Made by a program: the position numbers and the translations under genes. Below are positions 9,417-18,327 of a stretch of 64,000 bases of DNA, one piece after another. Within the stretch, counting starts at the first letter, position 1, and each line of letters starts with the position of its first letter. Under the pieces are notes generated by a model that was given only the letters and a program-made list of their open reading frames with translations, was not told the DNA's origin and did no database searches. Source of the DNA: Buttiauxella agrestis ATCC 33320 (GTDB lineage Bacteria > Pseudomonadota > Gammaproteobacteria > Enterobacterales > Enterobacteriaceae); the NCBI GenBank assembly GCA_024169445.1, contig JALKFA010000001.1:3658001-3722000 (forward strand), given 5' to 3'.

Positions 9417-10577
9417 TTACAAGATATTGACGATTGCCACCGCAGAACCGGTATAGGAACCGGGTAGTAAATCAGAACCGGCTTGTAACTCAGATTGTAA
9501 ATAAAAAGTGGTTGCCCCATTGACTAATGCAGCCCCGGTTAATGTTCTTGCCCAATCGGTTTGATTTAACGATACAGACAGATAACTGCTTAAACCCGGA
9601 CCTGGCCCCATATTAACCACCGTATAGGGATCATGAGTGTTATCCATACCCTGGAGAGTAATATCCACGGTGGTTTCGCCATCACAGGTGATAGCAAATG
9701 ACTCTTGTTTTATATTTCTGTGTGCGTTGTTATATAAAACATTGCCATGTGACAAGGTAATATCTGTTGATGATAAAGAACAAATAACATCTGGGTTACC
9801 AGGTTCGCCGGTATCGTCAATGCGGATATCGAGCGGTAAATAAATCGTTTGTTTGTACTCAGGTGTTCCTGCTGGGTTTGTCGTCCACCAATTATTGGCA
9901 CCCGACATAAACCAGGTACTTGTGCCCGCGAGTAGTATTGGAATGCTAACGGTGTAATTACCCGTCTGGATATTCAGTGCATCAATTAACACATCAATTG
10001 TTTTGGTTATTTGAAAATTACCATTACTCGTCACCCCAATCATATATGAACCCTGATAAGAGCGTATGGTTTCAATGATTCTCACTGCACCGGGATCGGT
10101 TTCATTCACAATCCTCATCTCTTGTGTTCCGCTGCCGCCGCCTTCCGGAGATAAATAGGTTTTCAGGGTCCCACCACCGACGCTCACATCCTGTGTACGC
10201 CCTTCAACAATATGCCCTTCCATACAATTTGATTGATAATCGGGAAGGACACCGGGCGGAAGACTATTTGGTGCCCAGTTAAAATTATTCAGCGAGTTAT
10301 CATAATATTTAGCACCTTGGTCCATACTAATATTTAATGTTACCCGATATTTTCCCTGGCCGGCTGTGTTACCCATCCATTCTTGTCTTTCTATATTCAC
10401 ATACACCCCAAAATCATCAGAGGTTCCCTTCCACCAGGTGCCTGTCGCATCAACCAGATTGCATTCGCCCGCTGTCGCTTGAACCGCACTGCCCATTCCA
10501 ATAATGAGGAGCATTAAACGCCATAACTTCATACATTTATAGGGGCTGGAGGACGATTTTCTACCTGCGATGATCAC
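9417..10577 (-). CDS. Two-domain fimbrial tip adhesin, second tandem copy
   Basis: The last gene of the fimbrial operon and a paralogue of the gene upstream. I chose the GTG at 10577, which has AGGAG eight bases before it. This gives exactly 386 residues, the same as its neighbour, whereas a TTG at 10625 has no ribosome site. A hydrophobic signal segment (LWRLMLLIIGMGSAVQATA) is followed by a Trp-rich N-terminal domain (WWKGTS), then a C-terminal pilin-like domain with Cys pairs ending in TGSAVAIVNIL. The C-terminal halves of the two copies are about 80% identical by eye; the N-terminal halves differ more. This suggests a tip lectin with diversified binding. No receptor can be named. Confidence 0.75.
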   Translation of the reverse strand: MIIAGRKSSSSPYKCMKLWRLMLLIIGMGSAVQATAGECNLVDATGTWWKGTSDDFGVYVNIERQEWMGNTAGQGKYRVTLNISMDQGAKYYDNSLNNFNWAPNSLPPGVLPDYQSNCMEGHIVEGRTQDVSVGGGTLKTYLSPEGGGSGTQEMRIVNETDPGAVRIIETIRSYQGSYMIGVTSNGNFQITKTIDVLIDALNIQTGNYTVSIPILLAGTSTWFMSGANNWWTTNPAGTPEYKQTIYLPLDIRIDDTGEPGNPDVICSLSSTDITLSHGNVLYNNAHRNIKQESFAITCDGETTVDITLQGMDNTHDPYTVVNMGPGPGLSSYLSVSLNQTDWARTLTGAALVNGATTFYLQSELQAGSDLLPGSYTGSAVAIVNIL

Positions 10578-10658
10578 GCTTTTATCTCCTGAAATACAAA
10601 CTCCGTGAATGCGCGATTCTGGCAAACAACAGACTGTTAAGTGAATAGATGAAAATAA

Positions 10659-11819
10659 CTAAATGATATTTACAATAGCTACAGCTGAACCCGTATAGGA
10701 ACCAGGGAGGAGATCAGAACCGGCCTGTAAATTAGATTGCAAATAAAAAGTGGAGGCGCCATTTATTAATACCGTACCCGCCAATGTCCTGGACCAGGTT
10801 GTTTGATCTAACGACACAGACAGTTGACTGATTAAACCTGGACCAGGTCCCATGTTGACCTCTGTATAGGAGTCCTGAGTGTTATTGTTGCCCTGAAGCA
10901 TAATATCTGCAGTGGTTTCACCATCACAGGTAATAGAAAATGACTCCTGTTTGATGTTACCTTGCGCATTGTTGTATAAAATATTCCCGTGGGACAAAGT
11001 GATATCTGTTGTGGACAAAGAACAAATAACATCTGGGTTGCCAGGTTCGCCGGTGTCGTCAATACGAATATCGAGTGGTAAATAAACACTTTCTTTGTAA
11101 TCAGGTGTTCCTGCTGGGTTTGATGTCCACCAATTATTGGCACCTGACATAAACCAGGTACTTGTCCCGGCAAGATTTATTGGAATGCTCACGGAGTAAT
11201 TTCCCGGCTGAATATTTAACGCATCAACTAATACATCAATGGATTTTGTGGTTTGAAAATCTCCATTGTTTGCAATCCCAACCATATAATCACCTTTATA
11301 CAGGTGTATTGTTTCGATGGTTCTTACGGCGCCGGGATCGTTCTCAGAAATGAGCCTCATTTCTTGTGATCCACTCTCCGCCCCAACATCTGCCAGGTAA
11401 ATTTTCAATACTCCACCACCCACGCTAAGATCCTGGGCGCGTGCGAAAGTGCTATATCCTTCCATACAGTTTGTCTGTTCAAAAGGGACGATTCCATCCG
11501 CCGGTAGGATATTCGAACTCCAATTGCTGTTATTTGGCGATGACATGTAATATTTAACACCCTGATCCATGGTGATATTTAGACTCACACGGTATCGCCC
11601 CTGACCGGATGCGTTGCCCAGCCATTCCTGGCTTTGAATGTTAACGTTTACGCCATAAGTGGACGTTCCTTTCCACCACATCCCTCTCACGCCAATCATG
11701 TCGCACTCTTCGGCAATAGCTTGAGCAGTACCAGTGATACCGATAATCAAGACGACGATGCGCCAAAGCATTAGTCGAAAACTGACTAACGATCGCCCCC
11801 TGCTGCTTACATTTTTCAC
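10659..11819 (-). CDS. Two-domain fimbrial tip adhesin, first tandem copy
   Basis: 386 residues, starting at a GTG (11819) preceded by AGGAG. It has a signal segment (RLMLWRIVVLIIGITGTAQAIA), an N-terminal domain starting ECDMIGVRGMWWKGT, and a Trp-rich linker (STWFMSGANNWWTSNPAG). The C-terminal domain has the pilin-like CSLSTTDITLSHG and FSITCDGETT segments. Length, two-domain layout and the final position in a chaperone-usher operon fit a FimH/PapG/MrpH-type adhesin. It lies 12 bases after the preceding minor pilin and 82 bases before its paralogue. I do not recognise a named homologue. Confidence 0.75.
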   Translation of the reverse strand: MKNVSSRGRSLVSFRLMLWRIVVLIIGITGTAQAIAEECDMIGVRGMWWKGTSTYGVNVNIQSQEWLGNASGQGRYRVSLNITMDQGVKYYMSSPNNSNWSSNILPADGIVPFEQTNCMEGYSTFARAQDLSVGGGVLKIYLADVGAESGSQEMRLISENDPGAVRTIETIHLYKGDYMVGIANNGDFQTTKSIDVLVDALNIQPGNYSVSIPINLAGTSTWFMSGANNWWTSNPAGTPDYKESVYLPLDIRIDDTGEPGNPDVICSLSTTDITLSHGNILYNNAQGNIKQESFSITCDGETTADIMLQGNNNTQDSYTEVNMGPGPGLISQLSVSLDQTTWSRTLAGTVLINGASTFYLQSNLQAGSDLLPGSYTGSAVAIVNII

Positions 11820-11830
11820 GGGCTTTTCTC

Positions 11831-12379
11831 CTACAGATAACTGATGCTCATCGTCGCCGTGGCACTGAAGGCACCCGCTTCCAGACTGCCTCCTTGCTTG
11901 TACGGCACCGCGGTCAGAGTGAATTGGCTGCTGGCGGTGCCATTGCCCGTCCAGCCTTGGGTGAGTGGATAACCATAGCCGTTACTGCCACCGCCCAGTG
12001 TTAAAGGGAAACTGCTGTTCACTCCGTTCCCCTGGTACAATGCCACGCCGAGGATGTCGGCATTGCCTCCGGTAGCATCCGTTTTCAGCACATTAGTAGG
12101 CGCGCCGGTTAGCTGCGAACCGGTTACCCTGACATACACGGCTCCGCTGTAATAGGTACAGCTGACGGGCACGGTGATGGATTTGGCGTAGGCCTGGCCA
12201 TCCACCTTTTGGGCGTCCATATCGCCAAAATCCACGGTAATCAGACTGTCGCCGTTAACCACGCAAGGCGGGATGTAGATTTCGCTGGTGATGGTGATAT
12301 TAATGTTTGCTCTTGCCGTCGTTGCGCTGAATAGTATTCCTGTCAACAGCAGCGCAGATGCGATTTGCCTGGTTTTCAT
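11831..12379 (-). CDS. Minor fimbrial subunit (MrpG/PapF-like)
   Basis: 182 residues from the ATG at 12379, which has GAGGTG upstream; the in-frame ATG at 12397 lacks a ribosome site and overlaps the previous gene. There is a signal peptide (RQIASALLLTGILFSATTARA). The mature part is a pilin domain with two Cys (PPCVVNG and VSCTYYSG) and ends in Ser-Ile-Ser-Tyr-Leu rather than the usual penultimate Tyr with a final acidic or Gln residue. By position just before the adhesins it is probably a tip or adaptor pilin. Confidence 0.8.
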   Translation of the reverse strand: MKTRQIASALLLTGILFSATTARANINITITSEIYIPPCVVNGDSLITVDFGDMDAQKVDGQAYAKSITVPVSCTYYSGAVYVRVTGSQLTGAPTNVLKTDATGGNADILGVALYQGNGVNSSFPLTLGGGSNGYGYPLTQGWTGNGTASSQFTLTAVPYKQGGSLEAGAFSATATMSISYL

Positions 12380-12389
12380 CACCATCACC

Positions 12390-12950
12390 TCACTCATAAT
12401 TCAGCACAAAATTGGCCTGCGCACTGTAATCGCCAGCGACGACACTCTGGTCAGCCAGAGCGTCCGGTGTGGCTTGTACCACCGCTTTAAAGTTCAGCAC
12501 GATGGTGCTGCTGTCTAACTGAGTACCCGCCCCCTGGTTATGCGGCTCACCGAGCTTCAGTGGTGAAGTCCCGTCAACGTCCAGTATTCCCACCGCCAGT
12601 TTTCCGACATTCGGCCCGGTTCCCATGCGTAACCAGTAATCTGACTGGCTTCCCATGTTGGTTTCCCGGACGCCATCAAACGTCAGTTTGACCACGCTAT
12701 AAAGCGTGGTAGTGGTGCAGTTATTCAGCTGAATGGAAAAATTCTCATCCGGGCTGCGTCCTGGTGGATATTGAAAATCCTTGAGCGGCCGGTCGCCAAA
12801 TAGCACGGTTTGCCCCTGGCTTTCTGGTGCTAGTTCACACGGGGATTCCCACAATACCCCTTTGAATTCCATAGGCGTTTCAGCCAGGATTGGCGTCGAA
12901 AATATAAAACCCAGCCCGAACAGCACCGACAACTTATTGATATTGATCAT
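12390..12950 (-). CDS. Minor fimbrial subunit (MrpF/StfF-like)
   Basis: 186 residues with signal peptide (LSVLFGLGFIFSTPILA) and a pilin domain. The Cys pair is at SPCELAPE and LNNCTTTT, and the C-terminus NFVLNYE has the penultimate Tyr and terminal acidic residue typical of the beta-zipper motif recognised by PapD-type chaperones. The start overlaps the upstream stop by 4 bases. Confidence 0.83.
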   Translation of the reverse strand: MININKLSVLFGLGFIFSTPILAETPMEFKGVLWESPCELAPESQGQTVLFGDRPLKDFQYPPGRSPDENFSIQLNNCTTTTLYSVVKLTFDGVRETNMGSQSDYWLRMGTGPNVGKLAVGILDVDGTSPLKLGEPHNQGAGTQLDSSTIVLNFKAVVQATPDALADQSVVAGDYSAQANFVLNYE

Positions 12951-13447
12951 TCATACTCCAGACTCAGGCGCAGCAGCGCACCCTGCAACAGCATGTGCTG
13001 GCTCAATTTATAGGTCAGTTGGTTATCTCCGGATCGCAATGCCACCGCTTCTTCTGGCAGTTGAAGTTCTGGATACATCGGCTCTTCGCCATCAACCGAA
13101 TCCTTCAACAATGCACTGCGGATAACATGGATGGGTGCCGCATTATCTTCACTGGTCACGCCACCTTCACCACAACCTGTCAGTGTCAAATTCACTGGGA
13201 CGACCCCGCCGACAACCGGAGTCCATGAGGTTTCCTGGGTTTTCAGAGTACAGGGAGAGGTGACTAGTGTTCCGCTGACAGCCAGAAAACCCACCTGACC
13301 ATTACGCTCATTCACTTGCTGATGATTAGATTCATCAGGGATGAAAATTATTTTTTGGGACTGAACTTCGGCTGCCCGCGCCGCACTGCTTATCGACACC
13401 GCAGATATCAGTGTCAGCCCCATAATTATCAGCGTGTTTGGCTTCAT
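12947..13447 (-). CDS. Minor fimbrial subunit
   Basis: 166 residues with a signal peptide ending SAARA and a pilin fold. Cys residues lie in TSPCTLKT and LTGCGEGG, and the C-terminus RLSLEYE is a chaperone-recognition motif. It lies 22 bases after the chaperone gene. The order chaperone followed by minor pilins resembles MR/P-type (Proteus mrp) and Stf-type operons, so this one is equivalent to an MrpE/StfE position. Confidence 0.8.
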   Translation of the reverse strand: MKPNTLIIMGLTLISAVSISSAARAAEVQSQKIIFIPDESNHQQVNERNGQVGFLAVSGTLVTSPCTLKTQETSWTPVVGGVVPVNLTLTGCGEGGVTSEDNAAPIHVIRSALLKDSVDGEEPMYPELQLPEEAVALRSGDNQLTYKLSQHMLLQGALLRLSLEYE

Positions 13448-13469
13448 TCCCCGCTCTCCTGGTTGATAA

Positions 13470-14198
13470 TTACTTATCCGTTTCCACCGCAGTACAGCGG
13501 TTGCTGCTGCACTGGAACGTCAAGGATGGGCGGCCACCGTAATCGTTGATATAAGTCAGAACCGGCGCGTTGTAGTTACCCGCTTTCACACTTTGCGATG
13601 ACTTAGGTGCCAGCATGACCGCTTCGAACTTTCCGACCTGTGTTTGTTTGGCCCCTTCACCAATGCCAATCACCGTGATGAAATAGGGCGTCGGGTTTTC
13701 TATGCGGTAGCCACCGCTTTCTTTGGTGAGCACCAGTTTGTCCTGCCACACCGCATTAGGTTTAGTTTTGATTGATGCCGGGCGGTAGAACAACTTCACA
13801 CGTGTCTGTAGGGCGATTTGTAGCGAGTTAGCTTTTTCACTACGTGGCGGAATTTCCCGCAAATTGAAGTAAAACAACGATTCACGATCCTGTGGCAACT
13901 TAGCGATATCCGGGGTGGTGGATAAACGCAGCAGGCTTTTTACCCCAGGCTCAAGGCGCTGGACTGGTGGCGTAACGACTATCGGCCCGGTGGTAATTTT
14001 GGTTTGTTTGGCATCTTCTAACCACGCCTGCGCCAGATATGGTAATTGTTTGTTGTCATTAGCAATATTCAATGTCATCGACTTATCGCCGCCATTAAAA
14101 ATGACCCGCGTTCGGTCCAGCGAGATGGCAGCGTGAGCGCCAGACAAGGTACTCAAACATAAACCCACTACCGCTGTTGTTTTCATCATCGTGTTCAC
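13470..14198 (-). CDS. Periplasmic fimbrial chaperone (PapD/FimC family)
   Basis: 242 residues from a GTG at 14198 with AGGAAG eight bases upstream. A signal peptide (VGLCLSTLSGAHA) precedes the first Ig-like domain with ALDRTRVIF-type start (ISLDRTRVIFNGG). The family signature FYFNLREIPPRSEKANSLQIALQTRVKLFYRP is present, with the Arg and Lys that anchor subunit C-termini. Two Cys near the end (FQCSSNRCTA) may form a disulphide. It holds pilins in an assembly-ready state for the usher encoded upstream. Confidence 0.93.
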   Translation of the reverse strand: MNTMMKTTAVVGLCLSTLSGAHAAISLDRTRVIFNGGDKSMTLNIANDNKQLPYLAQAWLEDAKQTKITTGPIVVTPPVQRLEPGVKSLLRLSTTPDIAKLPQDRESLFYFNLREIPPRSEKANSLQIALQTRVKLFYRPASIKTKPNAVWQDKLVLTKESGGYRIENPTPYFITVIGIGEGAKQTQVGKFEAVMLAPKSSQSVKAGNYNAPVLTYINDYGGRPSLTFQCSSNRCTAVETDK

Positions 14199-14272
14199 AA
14201 TCTGATCTTCCTTACTGTGTTAATTCGGGTTACCGCCACCGCGGGTAAAGCGGTGTGTTATTGATAGATTTG

Positions 14273-16810
14273 TCAGGCCTTTTCGTTCTGACATGGCAAT
14301 AAAAGTTGCTGTTCAGGTGGCACAGTTTCTGGCAATGCAATACTGCACTGCTGCTGACCGTCCCAACCGACTTGCAGTGTTTCGCCTAACGCCACACCGC
14401 TGAGCCAAACCAGACCTTCGTCACTGACCATTCCAACTTCGGTCCCTTTGGTATTGGTGACGCTTGCGCCAAATGGCGGCACCGTACCGTCTTTTCTTTT
14501 CACCACCGCAAACAGTTTCGCACCCTTCAACACCCCGAATTCCCGGTAACCAATAGCCCCTTCAGTCAGTACGGATTCCACCACGGAGCGAGTTGCTTCC
14601 ATGTCTTCCGGGAGTTTGTTCAAATCAATGCTGGTGGTATTGCGGTAATAGCTACTCATCCCAGTGACGACCCCGGTTCCCCAACGGTTGGTGGTTACCC
14701 TTCCGCCATTGACTGGCACACCGGCAACCCCTTCGGTGTCAACCAACAGACGCGTTCCGCCGTTCGTCCCACCTGCATGCAGAGCGGCACCTTTCGCGGT
14801 AAGCGTCGCCCCGCCTGAGAGGTTCAGACCGAGCGAGGTGTAATCGTTGCTCACCCACGCAAGGTTGGTTGAAAGGTTGGCCCGCGTTCCCGTATGGCTG
14901 TAGTAGCCATTGAACTGTCCGTCCGTCGATTCGCCGCCCCCGGTGTTCACACCCGCATTAATGCTGTAGTTATCCAGGCCCTTATTGAGCGAGTTGCTGT
15001 ACCCGGCAGTCTGGCTCACGCGCCCTTCCGTGGTGTTGAGGTTATAACTGGCTGTTCCGCCGCCGCCCGTCGGGATCGAGATGCGGAAATAGAGTGAGTC
15101 ATTGTCCTCATCGTAATAACGCGATCGGGAGGCCGACAGGCTCATCGATATGCCACGAAAATCACCGATGTCCATGTAGTGGTTGATACTTAGCGTGTAA
15201 TAGTTGGACTGTTTAGTGTCATCCCAATAAGTCTGGTGGCTAAGTTGTAACCCCACAGAGGTTCGGCCATTTTCCCCAAGGCTTTTGTTCAGCGTGGCGG
15301 TATAGAGTTGCTTTTCACGGCCAGTGAAATCATCACGATATCGGGCATCCAGATATTGCTGCATGCTCATGTAATCGTTTTCGGAGAAACGGTAACCGGC
15401 AAAGTTAATGTCTGCGTTAGCCTCATCAAAGCGTTTGGAATAACTCATCCGCCAGGATTTCCCTTTCATGGTGCCGTGCTCGTCATCAAAATTGGCAATC
15501 GACTGCGTAAGGTCGGTTGATAATGTGCCTAAGGCGTTCATATCACGACCCATACCGATAGCTAAGGCGTTATAATCATTACCACTTATGATGCCGCCAC
15601 CATATAAAGACCAACTGTTGTTGATACCCCATGAGGCTTCGCCACTGACAAAGAACGGCCCTTCCAAATCATGCCCGTTAGTGCGTGACTTCCCGCTAAT
15701 CAGTTTGTAGCGCACCTGTCCTGGACGAGTCAGATACGGAACGTAGGCGGTATCCACCTGGAAGGTTTTCTTCTGGCCGTTTTGTTCGATGACTTCGACA
15801 TCCAGTCGCCCACGAATCGAGCTATCCAGATCCTGAATCGTAAATGGCCCGGCAGGCACCGTGGCGTCATATAGAATGCGCCCCTGCTGCGATATGACTA
15901 CGCGCGCATTGGTTTCTGCCACCCCTGAAACCTGCGGAGCATAGCCACGTAATTTAGGTGGCAACATGCGATCATCACTTTCCAGACTCACGCCGGTGTA
16001 GTTCCAGGCGCTGAAAATATCGGAGCTTATGTAATTTTCGCCTAACGTCAGGTTCGCTTGTAGCTTCGGGATGGCGCGATACAGGTACACACGATTCCAG
16101 TCAAACTGATTGTCATCGCTCTCACCATCAACCTGGGTAATGTTCCCCTGGTAGTCCGCGCGAAAACGCCAGGGGCCAAAGTTGGCTCCTGTTGTACCGT
16201 TGAAGCTAAAATTTCGCGATTCTTCCCGTTCCTGTGGTTGGGTGACCGTGGCGTTAAGGTTGTAATCCAGCATCAAGCCTGGAATACCATTGTCCCAACG
16301 TGAAGGTGGCAACCAGGTTGCATCGGAATATTCAAGCCAGGCTTGTGGCATATTAATGAGTAGCGTTCCATCGGACAGATCTGCCTGTATTTCAACCCCT
16401 GGTAGCTGGCTAAAATCCGCGCATTCGGTTTCGCCAAAGGGTATCCAGAGCAACTTACCTTGTGAGGTCTCCGTTAATCCCATTTGTGCCACTATCTCGC
16501 GCGTCAGGCAGGCCTGAGGCAAACTTTTCTTATCCCCTTCCTCGACGGTTTTTTTCAGCTCAGCAAACGTCACCGGAAGAGTGGACGAACTCATTGATTG
16601 TCCGTTGATGACCACCTGTAATTGATACTGGCCGGGCATGACATAGCCTGCCTGAGAGAAGCGGCTAACATTGATATTCTGACGGTCGGAGGCATCCAGG
16701 ACGTCCGTGTTAAATTCGACAGCCTCGGCATCGCGAATGGTTAACATCAACAGCACCGGCGCAATCGGGCAACAGGATAAATAGGCTGTGAGTTTTCGAT
16801 TAGTTAACAT
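14273..16810 (-). CDS. Outer-membrane fimbrial usher (PapC/FimD family)
   Basis: 845 residues. A signal segment precedes the usher N-terminal domain (VEFNTDVLDASDRQNINVSRFS). Next come the beta-barrel with the plug domain (RGYAPQVSGVAETNARVVISQQGRILYD), and the C-terminal domains with a Cys pair near the end (QQCSIALPE and LLLPCQNE). Length and domain order are full. It translocates chaperone-pilin complexes across the outer membrane. A 108-base gap separates it from the upstream minor pilin. Confidence 0.94.
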   Translation of the reverse strand: MLTNRKLTAYLSCCPIAPVLLMLTIRDAEAVEFNTDVLDASDRQNINVSRFSQAGYVMPGQYQLQVVINGQSMSSSTLPVTFAELKKTVEEGDKKSLPQACLTREIVAQMGLTETSQGKLLWIPFGETECADFSQLPGVEIQADLSDGTLLINMPQAWLEYSDATWLPPSRWDNGIPGLMLDYNLNATVTQPQEREESRNFSFNGTTGANFGPWRFRADYQGNITQVDGESDDNQFDWNRVYLYRAIPKLQANLTLGENYISSDIFSAWNYTGVSLESDDRMLPPKLRGYAPQVSGVAETNARVVISQQGRILYDATVPAGPFTIQDLDSSIRGRLDVEVIEQNGQKKTFQVDTAYVPYLTRPGQVRYKLISGKSRTNGHDLEGPFFVSGEASWGINNSWSLYGGGIISGNDYNALAIGMGRDMNALGTLSTDLTQSIANFDDEHGTMKGKSWRMSYSKRFDEANADINFAGYRFSENDYMSMQQYLDARYRDDFTGREKQLYTATLNKSLGENGRTSVGLQLSHQTYWDDTKQSNYYTLSINHYMDIGDFRGISMSLSASRSRYYDEDNDSLYFRISIPTGGGGTASYNLNTTEGRVSQTAGYSNSLNKGLDNYSINAGVNTGGGESTDGQFNGYYSHTGTRANLSTNLAWVSNDYTSLGLNLSGGATLTAKGAALHAGGTNGGTRLLVDTEGVAGVPVNGGRVTTNRWGTGVVTGMSSYYRNTTSIDLNKLPEDMEATRSVVESVLTEGAIGYREFGVLKGAKLFAVVKRKDGTVPPFGASVTNTKGTEVGMVSDEGLVWLSGVALGETLQVGWDGQQQCSIALPETVPPEQQLLLPCQNEKA

Positions 16811-16918
16811 GTTGTCATCGCAAATAATCTATTGATGAGCCAAAACCCCGTGAACCTCTTCCTCCTTATTGAGATAAGGAAAATGTATCGGCGAAACGAA
16901 CTCGGCCACAGAAAGTCA

Positions 16919-17521
16919 TTACTCGTAATCCACCTTCAGACGTACCACTGCGTAGTAATCACCACCCCGCAGGGGCTCGCCATTGCGTATCAACCGCAGA
17001 GCGTACTGAAGCCGCTGTTCACTGCCTTTTAATAATTGAGGCGGCATCGCCTTACCGGCAAACGCCCGGTTTCCCTGGCTATCGAGGATTTGTAATTCCA
17101 CGCCTCGAGCTTGCCCCAACACGCCAAATCTATCCGGGGAATGTCCACGCAAGCCGTCAAAGGTGACACGCACTTGGGAGTCCGGCAGTACGGCATCCGG
17201 TTTTACATCGTCCTCACTGGTCAGCTCACAATTCTCTAGCCCGAGGTAAAAAATTTTCTCAGGTCCGGGAATACTCGCCTGCATGTCTTTCATGCGCGTG
17301 GTTCCCATCTCAATGACTTGCCAAACATCTTCCATACCAAGCGTGCAAGCTGGAGCGATAATCTGACCGCCAAAATTAGCGCTTCCATGCCACCAGACAC
17401 CTTCTGGCCCCTGGTATTCTGGCGCGTTCTGACTGGATGACTGGGTCGAAGTTGATGTTGCCAATGCCCCTTCCGACAGCACTATCAGCAGTGTCAGCCC
17501 GCAGAGATATTCCCTGAGCAT
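16919..17521 (-). CDS. Minor fimbrial subunit, PapH/MrpB-like anchor
   Basis: 200 residues with a signal peptide (GLTLLIVLSEGALA) and an unusually long N-terminal stretch with VWWHGSANFGG before the pilin Cys (APACTLGM). The second Cys is at LENCELTS and the end RLKVDYE is a chaperone motif. Position between the major pilin and the usher is that of PapH/MrpB, which terminates assembly and anchors the fibre. The WWHGS motif resembles WWKGTS of the adhesins downstream. Confidence 0.78.
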   Translation of the reverse strand: MLREYLCGLTLLIVLSEGALATSTSTQSSSQNAPEYQGPEGVWWHGSANFGGQIIAPACTLGMEDVWQVIEMGTTRMKDMQASIPGPEKIFYLGLENCELTSEDDVKPDAVLPDSQVRVTFDGLRGHSPDRFGVLGQARGVELQILDSQGNRAFAGKAMPPQLLKGSEQRLQYALRLIRNGEPLRGGDYYAVVRLKVDYE

Positions 17522-17544
17522 TCCGCCTCCTTCGCGTGGCTAAC

Positions 17545-17575
17545 AAAAACGGGACAACCCCGAAGGGCTGCCCCG
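17545..17575 (-). terminator. Intra-operon terminator after the major pilin gene
   Basis: On the minus strand CGGGGCAGCCC, loop TTCG, GGGTTGTCCCG is followed by five T. It lies between the major pilin stop and the next gene. Such partial terminators or mRNA-stabilising hairpins keep pilin transcripts in excess over the usher and chaperone. Confidence 0.75.
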
Positions 17576-17582
17576 AAAAATT

Positions 17583-18116
17583 TTACTGATAAGCGAGGGT
17601 AAAGTTGGTCACTGCGGTGAAGTCACCTTCAGCAACGACGCCACCAGTCGCCATTTTTACCCAGCTGGCGTAACGGAGGGTGTTATTGCCATCACCGATA
17701 ATCTGTGGGTTACCCGGCTGGCCAAATACCACATCGCCACTCGCTGGGGAGTTAATGATGATTGCAGTGCCGGTATTACCGGTTGTGCCCAATTCTGTTG
17801 GTGCGGCAGGAATTGCTGCACCGTTGAATGTGACGGTTACGGTTTTGTCGACCAGGCTTGTTGGGTCACAATTTGTCAACAGGATGTCAATATCACGCAG
17901 TTCCGAGATGCCGCCGGACGCAAGATGCGTTTTGGAAATCTGACCAAAGTCTATGGTCTGGTCTGCTGATTCAGGCGCAATGCTACAAGCTGCATTGATT
18001 ACGGACCCGGTGAAGTTCACAACACCTTCGCCACCATTGGCAGCCTGAGCACTGAAAGCCACCAGGGACAAAGCTACTGCACTCGTTAATGTTGTGAAGG
18101 TTGTTTTAAAGCTCAT
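17583..18116 (-). CDS. Major fimbrial subunit (type 1/MR-P-like pilin)
   Basis: 177 residues: signal peptide (SAVALSLVAFSAQA), donor strand region rich in Gly (NGGEGVVNFTGSVINAACSI), second Cys in LTNCDP, and the C-terminus NFTLAYQ with penultimate Tyr. It is the first gene of the operon with an AAGGA ribosome site. It lies 184 bases downstream of a 312-bp segment bounded by inverted repeats, so its expression should be phase-variable. Confidence 0.9.
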   Translation of the reverse strand: MSFKTTFTTLTSAVALSLVAFSAQAANGGEGVVNFTGSVINAACSIAPESADQTIDFGQISKTHLASGGISELRDIDILLTNCDPTSLVDKTVTVTFNGAAIPAAPTELGTTGNTGTAIIINSPASGDVVFGQPGNPQIIGDGNNTLRYASWVKMATGGVVAEGDFTAVTNFTLAYQ

Positions 18117-18164
18117 TTCTCAATTCCTTGATTAATAATGAATAACATTCGTTATCGCTCACCC

Positions 18165-18215
18165 GAACACCGGCTCGTTAAAAACGGAACGAGTGAAGTC
18201 AACTTGCCGGTGTTC
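18165..18215. other. Leader hairpin between the invertible segment and the major pilin
   Basis: GAACACCGGC at 18165-18174 and GCCGGTGTTC at 18206-18215 form a perfect 10-bp stem. A nested CTCGTT/AACGAG stem lies inside. A transcript entering from the switch would carry this structure in its 5' untranslated region, about 50 bases before the pilin start. Confidence 0.6.
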
Positions 18216-18300
18216 ATAGCAAGGCAGAGCGATGTGGATTCTTTTGTTATTTTTTGCCTTCCAGGCGGGGTAATTCTTACCTTCAGGCCGAGTTGGGATT

Positions 18301-18327
18301 GACAATTAGTTCCAATTTGACAAGTCC
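18301..18327 (+). repeat. Proximal inverted repeat of the phase switch
   Basis: The repeat contains TAGTTCCAATTTGACAAG and pairs with 18586-18612 in inverse orientation, with one mismatch at its sixth base. Flanking bases on both sides do not match, so the edges are sharp. Confidence 0.88.
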
